NCBI GenBank assembly: GCA_934393265.1
Contig: CAKRQL010000004.1
Coordinates: 124,001-188,000, forward strand
Length of the DNA: 64,000 bases
Origin: an uncultured Eubacteriales bacterium
GTDB taxonomy: Bacteria > Bacillota > Clostridia > Oscillospirales > CAG-272
Direction: 5' to 3'
Shown here: positions 8,640 to 18,584 of the stretch, one piece after another
Layout of the letters: each line of letters opens with the position of its first letter
Position numbering within the stretch: the stretch's first letter is position 1
The notes under the pieces: generated by a model
The model's input: only the letters and a program-made list of their open reading frames with translations
Databases searched by the model: none
What the model was told of the DNA's origin: nothing
Program-made: the position numbers and the translations under genes

Positions 8640-10255
8640 GCGATACTGTGACCCTGCTGATTAACAATATCAGATTGTCCCCGGACGCCTCTGAACAAGA
8701 GGCGTTTTCCGTTGCAGGGGTCAGACTGCGTTCGACGGGGTTAAAAACTGAGGGTGTCGTATACTCAATATACAGAAAAAGCGTCGATGCGCGTAAAAGA
8801 GATGCGGTTTCACTTATATACACCGTAGCGGCTGAGACAAAGGCTCCGATCGGTGATAAGCTAAGCGCAAGGCTTCGCGAGAAAAGCATAGTGTTGCTTG
8901 TATCGGAAGAACCGGAGATAAGCTACGGTGACGAAAAACTGCCGGCACCACCTGTTATAGTCGGCTCCGGTCCGTGCGGCATGTTCGCCGCGCTTATGCT
9001 TGCCGAGAACGGGTATCGCCCTGTAGTTATTGAGAGGGGGGCCGCGGCAGCGGAAAGAAAGGAAGAGGTCAGCCGCTTTTTCAGGACGAGAGTTCTTGAC
9101 CCCGATACAAATATACAGTTCGGCGCCGGAGGAGCGGGGACATTTTCGGACGGTAAGCTTGTTACACGGACAAACGACCCGCTTATCTCTTATGTTCTGC
9201 GCAGATTTGTTGAGTTCGGCGCACCGGAGAGCATACTCACGCTTGCAAAGCCTCATGTAGGAACGGACATATTGCTCGGAATAGTTGATCGTGTGCTTAC
9301 CAGAGTGTGTGAGCTTGGCGGAAAGGTGATGTACAGGACAAGATTTTGCGGTGTTAAAAGACGGGATAACCGCGTGCTTTCCGTCACCACCGACAGGGGA
9401 GATATCCCCGCCGGAGCTCTTATTCTGGCGATAGGTCACAGCTCACGCGATACTTACGAAATGATGATAAAGGACGGATTTCCGATAGAGGCAAAACCGT
9501 TCTCAGTCGGCATGAGAATAGAACATCCGACAGAACTGATAGACAGAGCAATGTACGGAAAATATGCAGGTCACCCTGCGCTCGGACATGCCGAATACGC
9601 GCTGTCGCACAATACAAAAGTGCGCGGTGTCTACACATTCTGTATGTGCCCCGGGGGCGAGGTTATAGCGGCTACAAGCGAGCAAGGCGCCGTGGTTACA
9701 AACGGCATGAGCTACCACGCCCGTTCCGGTAAAAGCTCAAACAGTGCTGTGGTATGCAGCGTTTTCAGAGAGGACTACGGCGGAACGCCCGTCGGAGCGA
9801 TTGAATTTCAGAGAAAAATAGAGCGCGCGGCATTCAGCGCCGGCGGGGGAGATTACTCTGCTCCGGTTATCACGGTTGGCGACTTTCTGTCAGGCAACGC
9901 GCCTGTGCACGAATCGGAAGCTGTTCGCCCGACATATATGAACGGCGGGGTCAGATATGCTTCGCCGGAGAATTACCTCCCCGGATTTGTAACCGGTGGA
10001 ATACGCGCCGCAATTCCTGCGTTTGACAGGGCTATACACGGTTTTGCATCACCGGATGCTTTGCTTACCGGAGCCGAAACGAGGACAAGCGCCCCCGTCA
10101 GAATATTGCGCGACAATGAAACACGACTTTGCCTTGGCACCGACAATATCTACCCGGCGGGCGAGGGGGCAGGATACGCCGGAGGTATAACCAGTGCCGC
10201 TGTTGACGGCATAAAGACGGCTGTTGCCGTGATGCGGAGATATTCGACACTCTGA
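8636..10255 (+). CDS. FAD-dependent dehydrogenase (COG2509 type)
   Basis: Flavoprotein of 539 residues. After an N-terminal domain of about 95 residues comes a Rossmann dinucleotide-binding motif, VGSGPCGMFAALMLAENG (about 105-122), with the FAD ribose-binding acid at VVIERG. Other conserved parts are FGAGGAGTFSDGKL (161-174) and the C-terminal FAD-contact region YPAGEGAGYAGGITSAA. This matches the widespread clostridial family of about 530 residues annotated as uncharacterized FAD-dependent dehydrogenases. The substrate is unknown. It overlaps the 52-residue gene by four bases, so it is translationally coupled to the cdaA unit. Confidence 0.85.
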   Translation: MSDTVTLLINNIRLSPDASEQEAFSVAGVRLRSTGLKTEGVVYSIYRKSVDARKRDAVSLIYTVAAETKAPIGDKLSARLREKSIVLLVSEEPEISYGDEKLPAPPVIVGSGPCGMFAALMLAENGYRPVVIERGAAAAERKEEVSRFFRTRVLDPDTNIQFGAGGAGTFSDGKLVTRTNDPLISYVLRRFVEFGAPESILTLAKPHVGTDILLGIVDRVLTRVCELGGKVMYRTRFCGVKRRDNRVLSVTTDRGDIPAGALILAIGHSSRDTYEMMIKDGFPIEAKPFSVGMRIEHPTELIDRAMYGKYAGHPALGHAEYALSHNTKVRGVYTFCMCPGGEVIAATSEQGAVVTNGMSYHARSGKSSNSAVVCSVFREDYGGTPVGAIEFQRKIERAAFSAGGGDYSAPVITVGDFLSGNAPVHESEAVRPTYMNGGVRYASPENYLPGFVTGGIRAAIPAFDRAIHGFASPDALLTGAETRTSAPVRILRDNETRLCLGTDNIYPAGEGAGYAGGITSAAVDGIKTAVAVMRRYSTL

Positions 10256-10350
10256 TGAATATCTCCACCTGAGCCTCCCGGCGTAATGCACACCGGGACT
10301 TATGATGATTATAATGAATGGACGGCATGATGCCGAAGGTCAGAAAATAG

Positions 10351-12537
10351 ATGAATGAAAATGAAACACTGAAGGAGAAAAAGTGGCTTCTCCGCTCGCC
10401 GGACGGCGGGATTCCGGAGGAAAAGGTACGCGCCATTGCCGCCGCGCTCGGTATAGAGCCCATAGTTGCAAGACTCCTGTGCATACGCGGATACGATACA
10501 CCGGAAAGCGCGTATGAGTTTATCCGCATGGAGAGCGAAATGCTCGGAGACCCGTTTTCCATGCGCGATATGGAATCTGCCGTCCGGCGTATAGCTACCG
10601 CAGTGAGCCGCGGCGAACGGATAACAATATACGGCGATTACGATGTTGACGGGGTAACATCCGTCTGCGTCGCTTATCTTTACCTCCGCTCAAAGGGGGC
10701 TGATATCGACTACTATATCCCGAACAGAATAGGGGAGGGCTACGGGGTCTCAAAGTCAGCTGTGGAACAGCTTGCAGGCCGCGGCACGAAGCTCATAATA
10801 ACCGTTGACACAGGTATAACCGCTACCGAGGAGGTTTTGTACGCAAAATCTCTCGGTGTCGATTTTGTGGTTACCGATCACCATGAGTGCCGCTCTGAGC
10901 TTCCCGAGGCGGAGGCTGTCGTAAATCCACACAGACCGGACTGCGAGTATCAGTTCAAGGACCTCGCCGGCGTTGGCGTTATCTTCAAGCTCATTGCTGC
11001 TTATGAAGAGATGATCTGCGGGTTCGACCGTCGGACTGCAGCGGGGCGTGTATTCGGAGAATATGCGGATCTTGTGGCGATAGGCACAATAGCCGACGTC
11101 ATGCCGATAAAGGGCGAGAACCGCATTATAGTAAGCTACGGACTTAAATTGATTGAACAGAACCGCAGGTGCGGTCTTACGGCGCTGATAGATGCGTCGT
11201 CCGCGAGACCCGACGGTGCAAAAGGGGCACAGCACCGACGGAATATAAAAATAACCTCCGGTTATATAGGGTACACTCTCGCCCCGAGAATAAATGCCGC
11301 CGGAAGAATAAGAACGGCTACAATGGCGGTCGAGCTTTTTCTTTCCGAAACATATGAAAAAGCATATCCCATTGCCGAGGAGCTCTGCCGTGCTAATAAG
11401 GAGCGACAGAGCGAGGAGAACAAGATAATAGAGGAAGCGCGCAGGAAGATAGACGACATGGATGTATTTGAATATCCGGTTATTGTCCTCGACGCCGACA
11501 CATGGCATCACGGGGTGATAGGCATAGTTTCGTCAAGGATAACCGAGAGATATTCGCGCCCGTCGATACTTGTTTCCTTTGAGGGAAATCCTCCGGGGAG
11601 TCATTCTCCGGACGATGTGGGAAAGGGCTCCGGGCGGAGTGTGCGCGGGATGAATATGGTCGATGCACTGTGCTATTGTGACGACCTTCTTGTAAAATTC
11701 GGCGGGCATGAGCTCGCAGCAGGGCTGTCGGTGACACGGGGGAATTTGCCGCTGTTTCGCGAGCGTATAAACGAATATGCGCGGATACACCTGACAAAAG
11801 AGGACCTGATACCTCAGCTTGAGGCTGACTGCGAAATAAACTTCAGCGACATAAATCTCGGTCTTGCAGACGGTCTCCGTATTCTCGAGCCGTATGGCGT
11901 CGGTAACCCTCTGCCTACTTTCATAATACGCGATGTTCGCGTGATTGAAATCCAGCCGGTCAGCGAGGGGAAGCACTCAAAGATAACGCTCGGTGACGGG
12001 AACAGTGTTCTGACGGCTATGTATTTTTCAAACTCGCCTGCGTCTCTCGGTATCTGTGTCGGCGATAGTGTAGACTGTATGTTCAATGTGGATGTCAACG
12101 AGTGGTGCGGCAGACGCACGGCACAGCTGACGCTCAAGGACATACGCCCGTCCGAGACACAGTGCGCAAGACGTGCAGATGAGCGGGAGAGATATAATGA
12201 GATATGGAACGGGGCGACATACCGCGAGGACGAAAATGTACTTCCGGAACGGGCGGATTTCGAGACCGTTTACCGTTACATATTTCAGAATATCCGCTCC
12301 GGTACCGACAGAATGACGCATCAGGATATGATATTTCACCTCTCTGCCGCGCACAGCAATATAGGATATATAAAATTGCGGATAATAATTAAGGTGTTCA
12401 GTGAGCTGAACATAATAGGCATTGAAGAGTGCGGAAACGACAGCTATCGTTTTTATCTTCCGTACCCGCGCTGCAAGACCGATCTTGAAAAATCGACATT
12501 ACTGCGGCGCATAAGGTCGCAGAAGTGCAGAAAATAA
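10351..12537 (+). CDS. recJ: Single-stranded-DNA-specific exonuclease RecJ
   Basis: 5'-3' exonuclease for recombination, mismatch and base-excision repair; 728 residues. The DHH-family metal site is clear: GDYDVDG (95-101), TVDTG (151-155) and TDHH (175-178). The DHHA1 domain carries GGHELAAGLS (about 451-460), followed by an OB-fold region. The protein is longer than the core of about 570 residues, with a C-terminal extension of about 150 residues like that of many Bacillota RecJ proteins. It is the first of the recJ-relA-dtd-hemZ run. Many clostridia carry apt between recJ and relA; here it is absent. Confidence 0.95.
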   Translation: MNENETLKEKKWLLRSPDGGIPEEKVRAIAAALGIEPIVARLLCIRGYDTPESAYEFIRMESEMLGDPFSMRDMESAVRRIATAVSRGERITIYGDYDVDGVTSVCVAYLYLRSKGADIDYYIPNRIGEGYGVSKSAVEQLAGRGTKLIITVDTGITATEEVLYAKSLGVDFVVTDHHECRSELPEAEAVVNPHRPDCEYQFKDLAGVGVIFKLIAAYEEMICGFDRRTAAGRVFGEYADLVAIGTIADVMPIKGENRIIVSYGLKLIEQNRRCGLTALIDASSARPDGAKGAQHRRNIKITSGYIGYTLAPRINAAGRIRTATMAVELFLSETYEKAYPIAEELCRANKERQSEENKIIEEARRKIDDMDVFEYPVIVLDADTWHHGVIGIVSSRITERYSRPSILVSFEGNPPGSHSPDDVGKGSGRSVRGMNMVDALCYCDDLLVKFGGHELAAGLSVTRGNLPLFRERINEYARIHLTKEDLIPQLEADCEINFSDINLGLADGLRILEPYGVGNPLPTFIIRDVRVIEIQPVSEGKHSKITLGDGNSVLTAMYFSNSPASLGICVGDSVDCMFNVDVNEWCGRRTAQLTLKDIRPSETQCARRADERERYNEIWNGATYREDENVLPERADFETVYRYIFQNIRSGTDRMTHQDMIFHLSAAHSNIGYIKLRIIIKVFSELNIIGIEECGNDSYRFYLPYPRCKTDLEKSTLLRRIRSQKCRK

Positions 12538-12550
12538 ATCGGAGTTTACT

Positions 12551-14779
12551 ATGTGTGAAGAACAGTTTGCTGATATGAAACCGCTCGCCGACGTTATAGG
12601 CGAGCAGGACAGAAAATACGACATTGAAAAAATTAAAAAAGCCTTCCTTTACGCAAAACGCCTGCACGAGGGACAGCTGCGACAGAGCGGAGAACCTTAT
12701 ATAAGTCACCCGGTTGCCGTCGCGGCAATAGTCGCTGAGCTCGGTCTTGATACGGATTCTATTTGTGCCGCCCTGCTTCATGATACGGTGGAGGATTGCT
12801 CGGACAAAACGAACCTCGACACCATAAAAAATATGTTCGGTCCGGATGTGGCGATGCTCGTCGACGGGCTGACAAAAATAATACAGGTGCAGATTGCCGA
12901 CAAGGAGGAGGCACATATTGAGAATATACGCAAAATGCTCCTTGCAATGAACAAGGACATCCGCGTAATATTTATAAAGCTCTGTGACCGTCTCCACAAT
13001 ATGCGTACTCTTTCGGCAAAAAAAGAGGACAGGCAACGTGCCATAGCCCTTGAGACCATGTATATATACGCCCCGCTCGCCCACCGTCTCGGTATGCAGA
13101 GAATAAAGCAGGAGCTCGAAAATTTAAGCCTTTATTATCTCGATAATGTGGGATATAAAGAGGTTGAACATGCAATAGACGAAAAATACGGGCAGAGCAG
13201 AGAGTTTATAGAGGAAGCAAAGGAGCTTATCGCCGAGAAGCTTCGTGAAAACAACATACATTTTGTCCTTGAGGGAAGAGTAAAATCGGTATACAGCCTT
13301 TACCGGAAAATGTATGTTCTCAATAAGCAGTTTGATGAGATATACGACTTTTATGCCGTCCGTATAATAGTGGACACCGAGCTTGAGTGCTATACTGCGC
13401 TCGGGCTTGTGCACGAGATGTTCAAGTCGGTTCCGGGGCGCTTCAAGGACTATATTTCGACCCCAAAGCCGAACCTCTACCGCTCTCTTCATACAACCGT
13501 CATAGGCAGCAGCGGAATACCGTTTGAAGTGCAGATACGGACACAGGAGATGCATGAGGAGGCTGAATACGGTATAGCGGCGCACTGGAAATATAAGAGC
13601 GGAGAAAAGGGGCGCGGCGATATAGATGAGAAGCTGCGCTGGATAGCAAAGCTTCTTGAATCCGACGAGAACACGCGCGACCCGGATGAGTTCATACGCT
13701 CATTCAAGACGGATATTTTCCATGACGAAACATTCGTGTTTACGCCGAAGGGAGATGTGATATCCCTCCCGCTCGGTTCTACTGTTATAGATTTTGCCTA
13801 TGCCATTCACTCTGCTGTCGGAAACAAGATGACGGGAGCAAAAATAAACGGCGTTATCGTTCCGATAGACAGGATACCGCAGAACGGCGACATAATAGAG
13901 ATAATAACCTCTAACGCATCAAAGGGTCCGAGCCGTGACTGGCTGAATATAGTAAAGACCGGCGAGGCGCGCAGTAAAATACGGCAGTGGTTCAAAAAAG
14001 AGAAGCGCGCGGAGAATATCATAGTCGGAAAATCCGAGGTCGAAAAGGAAATCAAAAAGATATACAAGGACTGCACCGAGGCACAGCAGAATGAAATCGT
14101 TCAGACAGTCGGCAGGCGCGTCGGAATAAATGACGCAGACGATTTCTATAATACTCTCGGCTTCGGCGGAATATCCCTGACCCGTTTTCTCCCGAAAATC
14201 AAGGAAGAGCTTGAGAAAATCATGGTGGAAAACGGTGCCTCACAGCCCGCCACCGATGAAGATGAGCTTTCAAAAGTCAAGCTCGCCGACTATCAGAAAT
14301 CGCGCCATACCGGTGGCGGTATACTGATAGACGGGGAGAGCGGATATCAGGTAAAGTTCGCCAAGTGCTGTAACCCGCTGCCCGGAGACCGTATAGTCGG
14401 ATTTATAACACGTGGCTTCGGCGTATCCGTTCATAAGGCAGACTGCCCAAATGTTGCACTGTCGCGCCGGAACGAAGAAAACCTCTCACGATGGGTCAAT
14501 GTGCAGTGGGAGAAAGACGAGGGCGCGACAAAGGAGACGTATGAGGCGTCACTGTCGGTTATCGCAGACGACACAATAGGAGTAATCGCCGCTGTTACCA
14601 CGGCTCTTGCAGATATGAAGGTTTCTATATCTCAGATAAATACACAGGTATTGCGTACCGGCGGAAAGTCGATAAATATAACTGTCGGATGCCGCAGCAC
14701 CGCACATTACGATGCTATTGTCGCAAGGCTGCGCACGCTTCCGTCAGTCATATCTGTCACGCGCGGCTTTGCACATTGA
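12551..14779 (+). CDS. relA: Bifunctional (p)ppGpp synthetase/hydrolase
   Basis: RelA/SpoT homologue (Rel) of 742 residues that makes and degrades the stringent-response alarmones. The N-terminal HD hydrolase domain has HPVAVAAI and HDTVED (His77-Asp78). The synthetase domain shows GRVKSVYSLYRKM and the YRSLHTTVIG region. Next come TGS (FTPKGDVISLP), a helical/zinc-finger region with KCCNPLPGD and a C-terminal ACT domain. Both catalytic halves look intact, so it is the single bifunctional type. It starts 14 bp after recJ and is followed 19 bp later by dtd, as is common in Bacillota. Confidence 0.95.
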   Translation: MCEEQFADMKPLADVIGEQDRKYDIEKIKKAFLYAKRLHEGQLRQSGEPYISHPVAVAAIVAELGLDTDSICAALLHDTVEDCSDKTNLDTIKNMFGPDVAMLVDGLTKIIQVQIADKEEAHIENIRKMLLAMNKDIRVIFIKLCDRLHNMRTLSAKKEDRQRAIALETMYIYAPLAHRLGMQRIKQELENLSLYYLDNVGYKEVEHAIDEKYGQSREFIEEAKELIAEKLRENNIHFVLEGRVKSVYSLYRKMYVLNKQFDEIYDFYAVRIIVDTELECYTALGLVHEMFKSVPGRFKDYISTPKPNLYRSLHTTVIGSSGIPFEVQIRTQEMHEEAEYGIAAHWKYKSGEKGRGDIDEKLRWIAKLLESDENTRDPDEFIRSFKTDIFHDETFVFTPKGDVISLPLGSTVIDFAYAIHSAVGNKMTGAKINGVIVPIDRIPQNGDIIEIITSNASKGPSRDWLNIVKTGEARSKIRQWFKKEKRAENIIVGKSEVEKEIKKIYKDCTEAQQNEIVQTVGRRVGINDADDFYNTLGFGGISLTRFLPKIKEELEKIMVENGASQPATDEDELSKVKLADYQKSRHTGGGILIDGESGYQVKFAKCCNPLPGDRIVGFITRGFGVSVHKADCPNVALSRRNEENLSRWVNVQWEKDEGATKETYEASLSVIADDTIGVIAAVTTALADMKVSISQINTQVLRTGGKSINITVGCRSTAHYDAIVARLRTLPSVISVTRGFAH

Positions 14780-14798
14780 TACGGGGGAGGATATTCAC

Positions 14799-15254
14799 GT
14801 GAGAGCCGTCATACAGCGCGTTAACAGCGCGCGCGTCTATGCCGACGGGGCATTTTCCGGCGAGTGTGAGCGCGGGCTTTATATTCTTCTCGGCGTATCG
14901 GTGAACGACACCGAGCGCGACGCAGAGCTATTGGCGGAGAAAATACCGAAATTACGTATTTTTTCCGATCCGGCAGGAAAGATGAACCTCTCCGCGCTCG
15001 ACGTCGGGGCAGAGGCTCTCGTCGTGTCAAACTTTACTCTCTATGCGAATTACAGGCACGGGAACCGCCCCGACTATCTTACGTCGGCACCGCCGGAGCG
15101 TGCAAGAGAGCTTTATAACTATTTTCTTACGCTCCTCGGTGCGCGGATACCATCGTGCCGTAGCGGCGTATTCGGTGCAGATATGCGCACCGAAATGTCG
15201 ACCGATGGTCCGGTGACAATAGTTATGGATTCCGAGCTTCTCAGGAAAAACTAA
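14799..15254 (+). CDS. dtd: D-aminoacyl-tRNA deacylase
   Basis: Removes D-amino acids (and mischarged glycine) from tRNA; 151 residues, the normal size. GTG at 14799 is chosen because it follows a strong GGGGGAGG ribosome-binding site and gives the family N-terminus (M/V)RAVIQRVNSARV. The usual SQFTL motif reads SNFTLYANYRHGNRPDY. The C-terminal Gly-cisPro motif is kept as DGPVTIVMDSE. The Q-to-N change in the first motif is mild. Placement directly after relA is a conserved arrangement. Confidence 0.93.
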   Translation: MRAVIQRVNSARVYADGAFSGECERGLYILLGVSVNDTERDAELLAEKIPKLRIFSDPAGKMNLSALDVGAEALVVSNFTLYANYRHGNRPDYLTSAPPERARELYNYFLTLLGARIPSCRSGVFGADMRTEMSTDGPVTIVMDSELLRKN

Positions 15255-15275
15255 TATATTTAAGGTAGGAAAGTT

Positions 15276-16781
15276 ATGATACTCCGTAGCAACGGAAATG
15301 TCAATAAATACTATTTGCAGACATTGTGTATGGTTTTCTTCCCGGGCGCCACATTCGGCGGCGACGAGATCGGCGGGGCGGGTGTCCCGGAGCTGTATGC
15401 AGATGTTGCCGATATTCACGGGGGCATCCGTGCCGAGGTTACAATGAAGCTGAATGACAGGGTGAGCCATGCCGAGGTCGCCGTATCCGATACTGAGGAG
15501 ACGGTTATAGCGGATGCCGGCTCGGTTGCCGTCGGGCGCGCGGTGTTCGATGCCGGGCGATCCCTGCTCGGATATACTCCTCCGTGGGGTATACTTACCG
15601 GCATACGCCCTGCCAAAATTGCATCCTCGCTTCTTTCCGGTGGTGCCGGAGTTCTGAAAACAAAACGGATTTTGCGTGATGAGTATTTCCTTAATCCGCA
15701 AAAGGCTGCGCTTGCTGTAGCTGTAGCGCAAAATGAAGCAAAAATTATAAAAAAACTCGGGCAGAACACCTGTTCTCTATACATATCTATTCCTTTTTGC
15801 CCGTCGCGCTGTGCCTATTGCAGCTTCGTTTCATATACAAATTCACGGCTTCTTTCACTGGTCGACGATTACATAGCCGCGCTCCTTGCCGACATTGATA
15901 ATACGCTCATGACTATAAATCGACTCGGTCTGAGGGTTACAACGGTTTATATAGGCGGCGGCACCCCCACAATACTCACACACTCTCAGCTTGAGAGCCT
16001 CCTTTCCTATATTTCCGACAGGATTAATGTCTCGGCGCTTGATGAATTTACACTTGAAGCGGGGAGACCGGACACAATAACGGCGGAAAAGCTTTCAGTC
16101 GCGTCAAAATACGGCGTTACGCGGATAAGCGTTAACCCGCAGACGTTGAACGATGAGATACTTAAAGAAATAGGAAGGAAGCATACGGTAGATGACTTTT
16201 ACCGGGCTTACGAAATCGCGCGGGGGAGCAATATCAGAGATATAAACGTTGATCTGATTGCCGGTCTCCCCGGCGACGATTTCCGTAATTTCTCCGAAAC
16301 CATTGATAAGGTTACAGAGCTCGCGCCGACAAATATAACCGTTCACACATTTTGCGTAAAGAAAGCGTCCGATATACTGCGCGAAAATTCCGAGATATAT
16401 TCTCTTACAGGCGGTGACGCAGCGAAGAGCGTCGAATATTCGCAGCTGAAAACAAAGCTCGCAGGCTACCGCCCGTACTATATGTACAGGCAGAAGAACA
16501 CAGTAGGAAACCTTGAAAATGTCGGTTATTCTCTTGAAGGGCACGATGGGCTCTATAACATATACATGATGGAAGAGGTTCAGCCGATTTTTGCGGTCGG
16601 TGCCGGCGCCACTACAAAGCTTGTGCGCGATGACGGCAACGGCGGCAGGATAATCGAGCGTATATTCAGACCAAAGTATCCTTATGAATATCTTCGCGAA
16701 TATGCAAAGGACGCAAAAGCCCCTGACTCATATGCATATAAGGCAACGGATAAAGCTCTCGGATTTTATATGAATAAGTAG
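15276..16781 (+). CDS. hemZ: HemZ-type radical SAM coproporphyrinogen dehydrogenase
   Basis: Radical SAM enzyme of 501 residues, close to the HemN family. The [4Fe-4S] cysteines are Cys175, Cys179 and Cys182 (CPSRCAYC). They are followed by the glycine-rich SAM contact IGGGTPTIL (about 230-238) and HTFCVKKASD. The N-terminal extension of about 160 residues before the SAM domain is typical of HemZ. The exact reaction of HemZ is less well proved than that of HemN. In many clostridia an MBL-fold hydrolase gene lies between dtd and hemZ; here it is missing, and a frameshifted MBL gene lies 17 kb away at 32573. Confidence 0.88.
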   Translation: MILRSNGNVNKYYLQTLCMVFFPGATFGGDEIGGAGVPELYADVADIHGGIRAEVTMKLNDRVSHAEVAVSDTEETVIADAGSVAVGRAVFDAGRSLLGYTPPWGILTGIRPAKIASSLLSGGAGVLKTKRILRDEYFLNPQKAALAVAVAQNEAKIIKKLGQNTCSLYISIPFCPSRCAYCSFVSYTNSRLLSLVDDYIAALLADIDNTLMTINRLGLRVTTVYIGGGTPTILTHSQLESLLSYISDRINVSALDEFTLEAGRPDTITAEKLSVASKYGVTRISVNPQTLNDEILKEIGRKHTVDDFYRAYEIARGSNIRDINVDLIAGLPGDDFRNFSETIDKVTELAPTNITVHTFCVKKASDILRENSEIYSLTGGDAAKSVEYSQLKTKLAGYRPYYMYRQKNTVGNLENVGYSLEGHDGLYNIYMMEEVQPIFAVGAGATTKLVRDDGNGGRIIERIFRPKYPYEYLREYAKDAKAPDSYAYKATDKALGFYMNK

Positions 16782-16812
16782 CGCCCCGAATATCACACGG
16801 CAATAATAAAAT

Positions 16813-16856
16813 AAAAGGCTTGCTAATATAGATTTAGTAAGTCTTTTTATTTTTGT
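16813..16856 (+). terminator. Intrinsic terminator after hemZ
   Basis: AAAAGGCTTGCTAA (16813-16826) pairs with TTAGTAAGTCTTTT (16834-16847) with two G-U pairs, followed by a T-rich tract. Confidence 0.7.
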
Positions 16857-16880
16857 ATTCTGCGGTGTTCGGAGGGTAAT

Positions 16881-18470
16881 GTGAAAAACAATAACAGCAG
16901 GAGCGGATTTTTCGGAGGGGCGCTGTCGCTGACTATATCCGCATTGATAGTAAAAATACTCGGTCTCGTATATAAAATACCTCTGATGAATGTTCTCGGC
17001 AGCGAGGGAATGGGTTATTTCAATTCCGCTTATTCGGTATATGTGTTCTTCCTCATGGTCTGCAGTGCCGGAGTGCCGAAGGCGGTCTCGATAATGATAA
17101 CCGGAAATGAGGTAAAAGAGGGAGGACGAAATTCGGTAAGAATATTCCGTGTCTGTGCAGTGTGTATAACGGCTCTCGGATGCATTCTTGCGGCCGTAAT
17201 GTTTTTCGGCGCAGGGGCAATATCATCTGCAATAGGAAACCGTGGGGCGCGGGAGTGTATGCTCGCCATTGCCCCGTCTCTTGTTTTTGTTGCCATTTCC
17301 GGCGTTATCCGAGGATATCTCAACGGTGTGTCATCATTTTCGGAAATAGCGTTGTCCGGAGTTATAGATGGGGGCTTGCGACTCCTTTTCGGGCTATCAT
17401 TTGCAACCATAGGGTACAGGCATGGCAGAGTACTGAGTGACTGTGCCGCGCTCTCGGTATTAGGAATAACTCTTTCATCATTGTTATCATCAATGTATCT
17501 TATAATTGTAATAAAAATCAAATTAGCGAAAGAAAAAAAGAGGCAGAGTGTATATGCTGAAATTCCGGGACATCGGATTGTCCGGAATATGGCGAAGATC
17601 GCACTGCCGATAACTGTCAGCTCTGCTGTTATGAGCGTATCGAATATCATAGATCTCGGTCTTATCATGCGCAGGCTTCAGAGCGCGGGCTACAGCGAGA
17701 GTGCTGCGACATCTCTTTACGGTAATTATACCACTCTCGTTGTTCCGATGTTCAACCTTGTTGCAACAGCCGTAACGCCGGTCTGCATGGCACTGCTTCC
17801 GTCCATGACTGCCGCATACGCGGGCGGGGAGACAAATAAGCTACGTTCCTCGCTCGCCGGAGCGATACGTATTGTTTCGTTTCTGTGTGCGCCAATCGCT
17901 GTGGCTTTTATGCTTTTTCCGTGCGAAATACTTTCACTTATTTTCGATGACGGAGAGGCGGCTGTCGCGGCACCTATGCTCGCGCTTATCGCTCCGGCAG
18001 TGCTTTTTATGGGCATGATGAGCGTTGTCAACACCTATCTTGAGGCAGCAGGCTCATATCGTGCACCGCTGATAGCAATGACGTGCGGTGCAGCTTTGAA
18101 GCTCGTTGCGGGGTATGTACTCATAGGGAACGAGAACATCGGCATTCTCGGGGCGCCTGTCGGAACCGTAATATGTTATGCCGTGGGACTGATTGTGTCA
18201 CTTGTATATCTTGTTCGGCGAGGAGGTTCTGCCATGGTAGCGTTCCGTATGTGGGCTCCGATTGCCGTTTCTGCGGTTGCGTTACCGCTCGGCGCTGTTA
18301 TTCGTGACAGGGTATTTCGTATGCAGGACAGTGGTGCGGGAACATTTGTACTGATACTTTCATGTGCGATATTGTACCTTGTTTTTTCGTTTGCTCTCGG
18401 CATTGTATCGTTAAGCAATCTCAAAAAAATGGCAAATTCAACAAAAGTTACTTCGCATAATTATCAATAA
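16881..18470 (+). CDS. spoVB: SpoVB/YabM-type lipid flippase (MATE/MVF superfamily)
   Basis: Polytopic membrane protein of 529 residues with about 14 hydrophobic helices. The N-terminus has GALSLTISALIVKILGLVYKIPL and MGYFNSAYSVYVFF, typical of the SpoVB/polysaccharide-export branch. It probably flips lipid-linked peptidoglycan precursors for the spore cortex. GTG 16881 follows a strong GGAGGG ribosome-binding site. Its place before rqcP, yabP and yabQ mirrors the B. subtilis yabM-yabN-yabO-yabP-yabQ order. It could equally be the YabM paralogue, since the two are close relatives. Confidence 0.85.
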   Translation: MKNNNSRSGFFGGALSLTISALIVKILGLVYKIPLMNVLGSEGMGYFNSAYSVYVFFLMVCSAGVPKAVSIMITGNEVKEGGRNSVRIFRVCAVCITALGCILAAVMFFGAGAISSAIGNRGARECMLAIAPSLVFVAISGVIRGYLNGVSSFSEIALSGVIDGGLRLLFGLSFATIGYRHGRVLSDCAALSVLGITLSSLLSSMYLIIVIKIKLAKEKKRQSVYAEIPGHRIVRNMAKIALPITVSSAVMSVSNIIDLGLIMRRLQSAGYSESAATSLYGNYTTLVVPMFNLVATAVTPVCMALLPSMTAAYAGGETNKLRSSLAGAIRIVSFLCAPIAVAFMLFPCEILSLIFDDGEAAVAAPMLALIAPAVLFMGMMSVVNTYLEAAGSYRAPLIAMTCGAALKLVAGYVLIGNENIGILGAPVGTVICYAVGLIVSLVYLVRRGGSAMVAFRMWAPIAVSAVALPLGAVIRDRVFRMQDSGAGTFVLILSCAILYLVFSFALGIVSLSNLKKMANSTKVTSHNYQ

Positions 18471-18514
18471 AGCCGAAAAGAATCAATACATACGAAAAAA
18501 AATCTCATTTTATG

Positions 18515-18543
18515 TTGCAAATGCACGCTGTGGTTGGTATAAT
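18515..18543 (+). promoter_or_regulatory. Sigma-A-type promoter of the HU gene
   Basis: TTGCAA (18515-18520) and TATAAT (18538-18543) with a 17 bp spacer, about 40 bp before the HU start. Confidence 0.7.
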
Positions 18544-18584
18544 TAAGAACACACAATAAATGTGAAAAACAAAGGAGTACTGAA

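Noticed and set aside
13124..13585. 153-codon minus-strand frame inside relA
   Set aside because: Shadow of the relA coding sequence, which is complete and conserved.
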